A DNA stretch of 43,479 nt, from positions 1-43,479 of the IMG/VR virus record IMGVR_UViG_3300030118_005042; one strand, written 5' to 3'. The position numbers and the translations under genes were made by a program. This DNA is from a virus. Below, piece after piece: positions 43,426 through 43,479 of the stretch (its first letter is position 1; every line of letters begins with the position of its first letter). Below the pieces are notes generated by a model that made no database searches, was not told the DNA's origin, and saw only the letters and a list, made by a program, of their open reading frames with translations.

Positions 43426-43479
43426 AGTGTATAACAGTACTAGATTTTCAAACAGGAAAAGTACATCAATATGAAGTAA
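43413..43479 (+). CDS. Start of a gene cut by the right edge
   Basis: ATG at 43413 gives METMKCITVLDFQTGKVHQY and two more residues before the window ends. ATG at 43422, overlapping the previous TGA as ATGA, is an alternative start in the same frame and fits the local pattern better. The beginning looks like a beta hairpin. Nothing more can be said. Confidence 0.5.
   Translation, partial: METMKCITVLDFQTGKVHQYEV

Overview
The window is a piece of a tailed-phage genome. It is AT-rich and tightly packed, with many 1- or 4-base start/stop overlaps (TAATG, ATGA). Most likely it is a marine podovirus-type phage of a Bacteroidetes (flavobacterial-type) host. The evidence for the host is indirect: starts are preceded by A/T-rich runs such as ATAAAATG instead of Shine-Dalgarno sequences, and the end of the giant virion protein carries two zinc-knuckle-like motifs of a kind familiar from Bacteroidetes proteins. 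The standard genetic code is used (TAA, TGA and TAG all end genes). The gene order resembles that of crAss-like and related marine podoviruses, but this is a resemblance, not a classification. No DNA polymerase, primase, RNA polymerase or integrase is visible, so the replication half of the genome lies outside.

About 41 kb, from position 41008 down to the left edge, is one long minus-strand morphogenesis block. In the order of transcription it starts with small lysine/methionine-rich proteins (41008-39827), then a phage-encoded chaperonin pair (groEL 39801-38230, groES 38246-37986), a probable winged-helix protein, a small HExxH metallopeptidase and two small proteins sharing an N-terminal FKM-GFSGF tag, a holin-like membrane protein, two small conserved proteins, and a protein with two GroES-like domains. 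Packaging and head genes follow: a TerS candidate, TerL (32636-34852), portal, scaffold and major capsid protein, then a strong cUUCGg hairpin terminator. Connector/tail genes come next, including a 2509-residue tail protein, then a small protein, a cupin, two presumed internal virion proteins (one with an EF-hand loop) and a 3062-residue polyvalent protein with HExxH, HAD-type and zinc-knuckle motifs. The block ends with a tiny lipoprotein, a T7-type small holin candidate and a very long repetitive tail fibre that runs off the left edge.

From 41009 to 41498 there is a divergent intergenic region with unusual base composition. It holds a five-tract G-quadruplex motif on the minus strand, a CG-only patch and palindromes. 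To its right, on the plus strand, begins a row of very small genes (19-190 aa) of unknown function, probably early genes, interrupted at 41727-41880 by a structured noncoding stretch with a tRNA-like T-arm.

The genes fit together as a virion factory. Head, tail and ejected proteins include three very large polypeptides (2509, 3062 and more than 1792 residues). The phage supplies its own GroEL and GroES, plus a double GroES-like protein next to the terminase. This chaperonin set, the FKM-tag family and the tRNA-like element are the most unusual parts.
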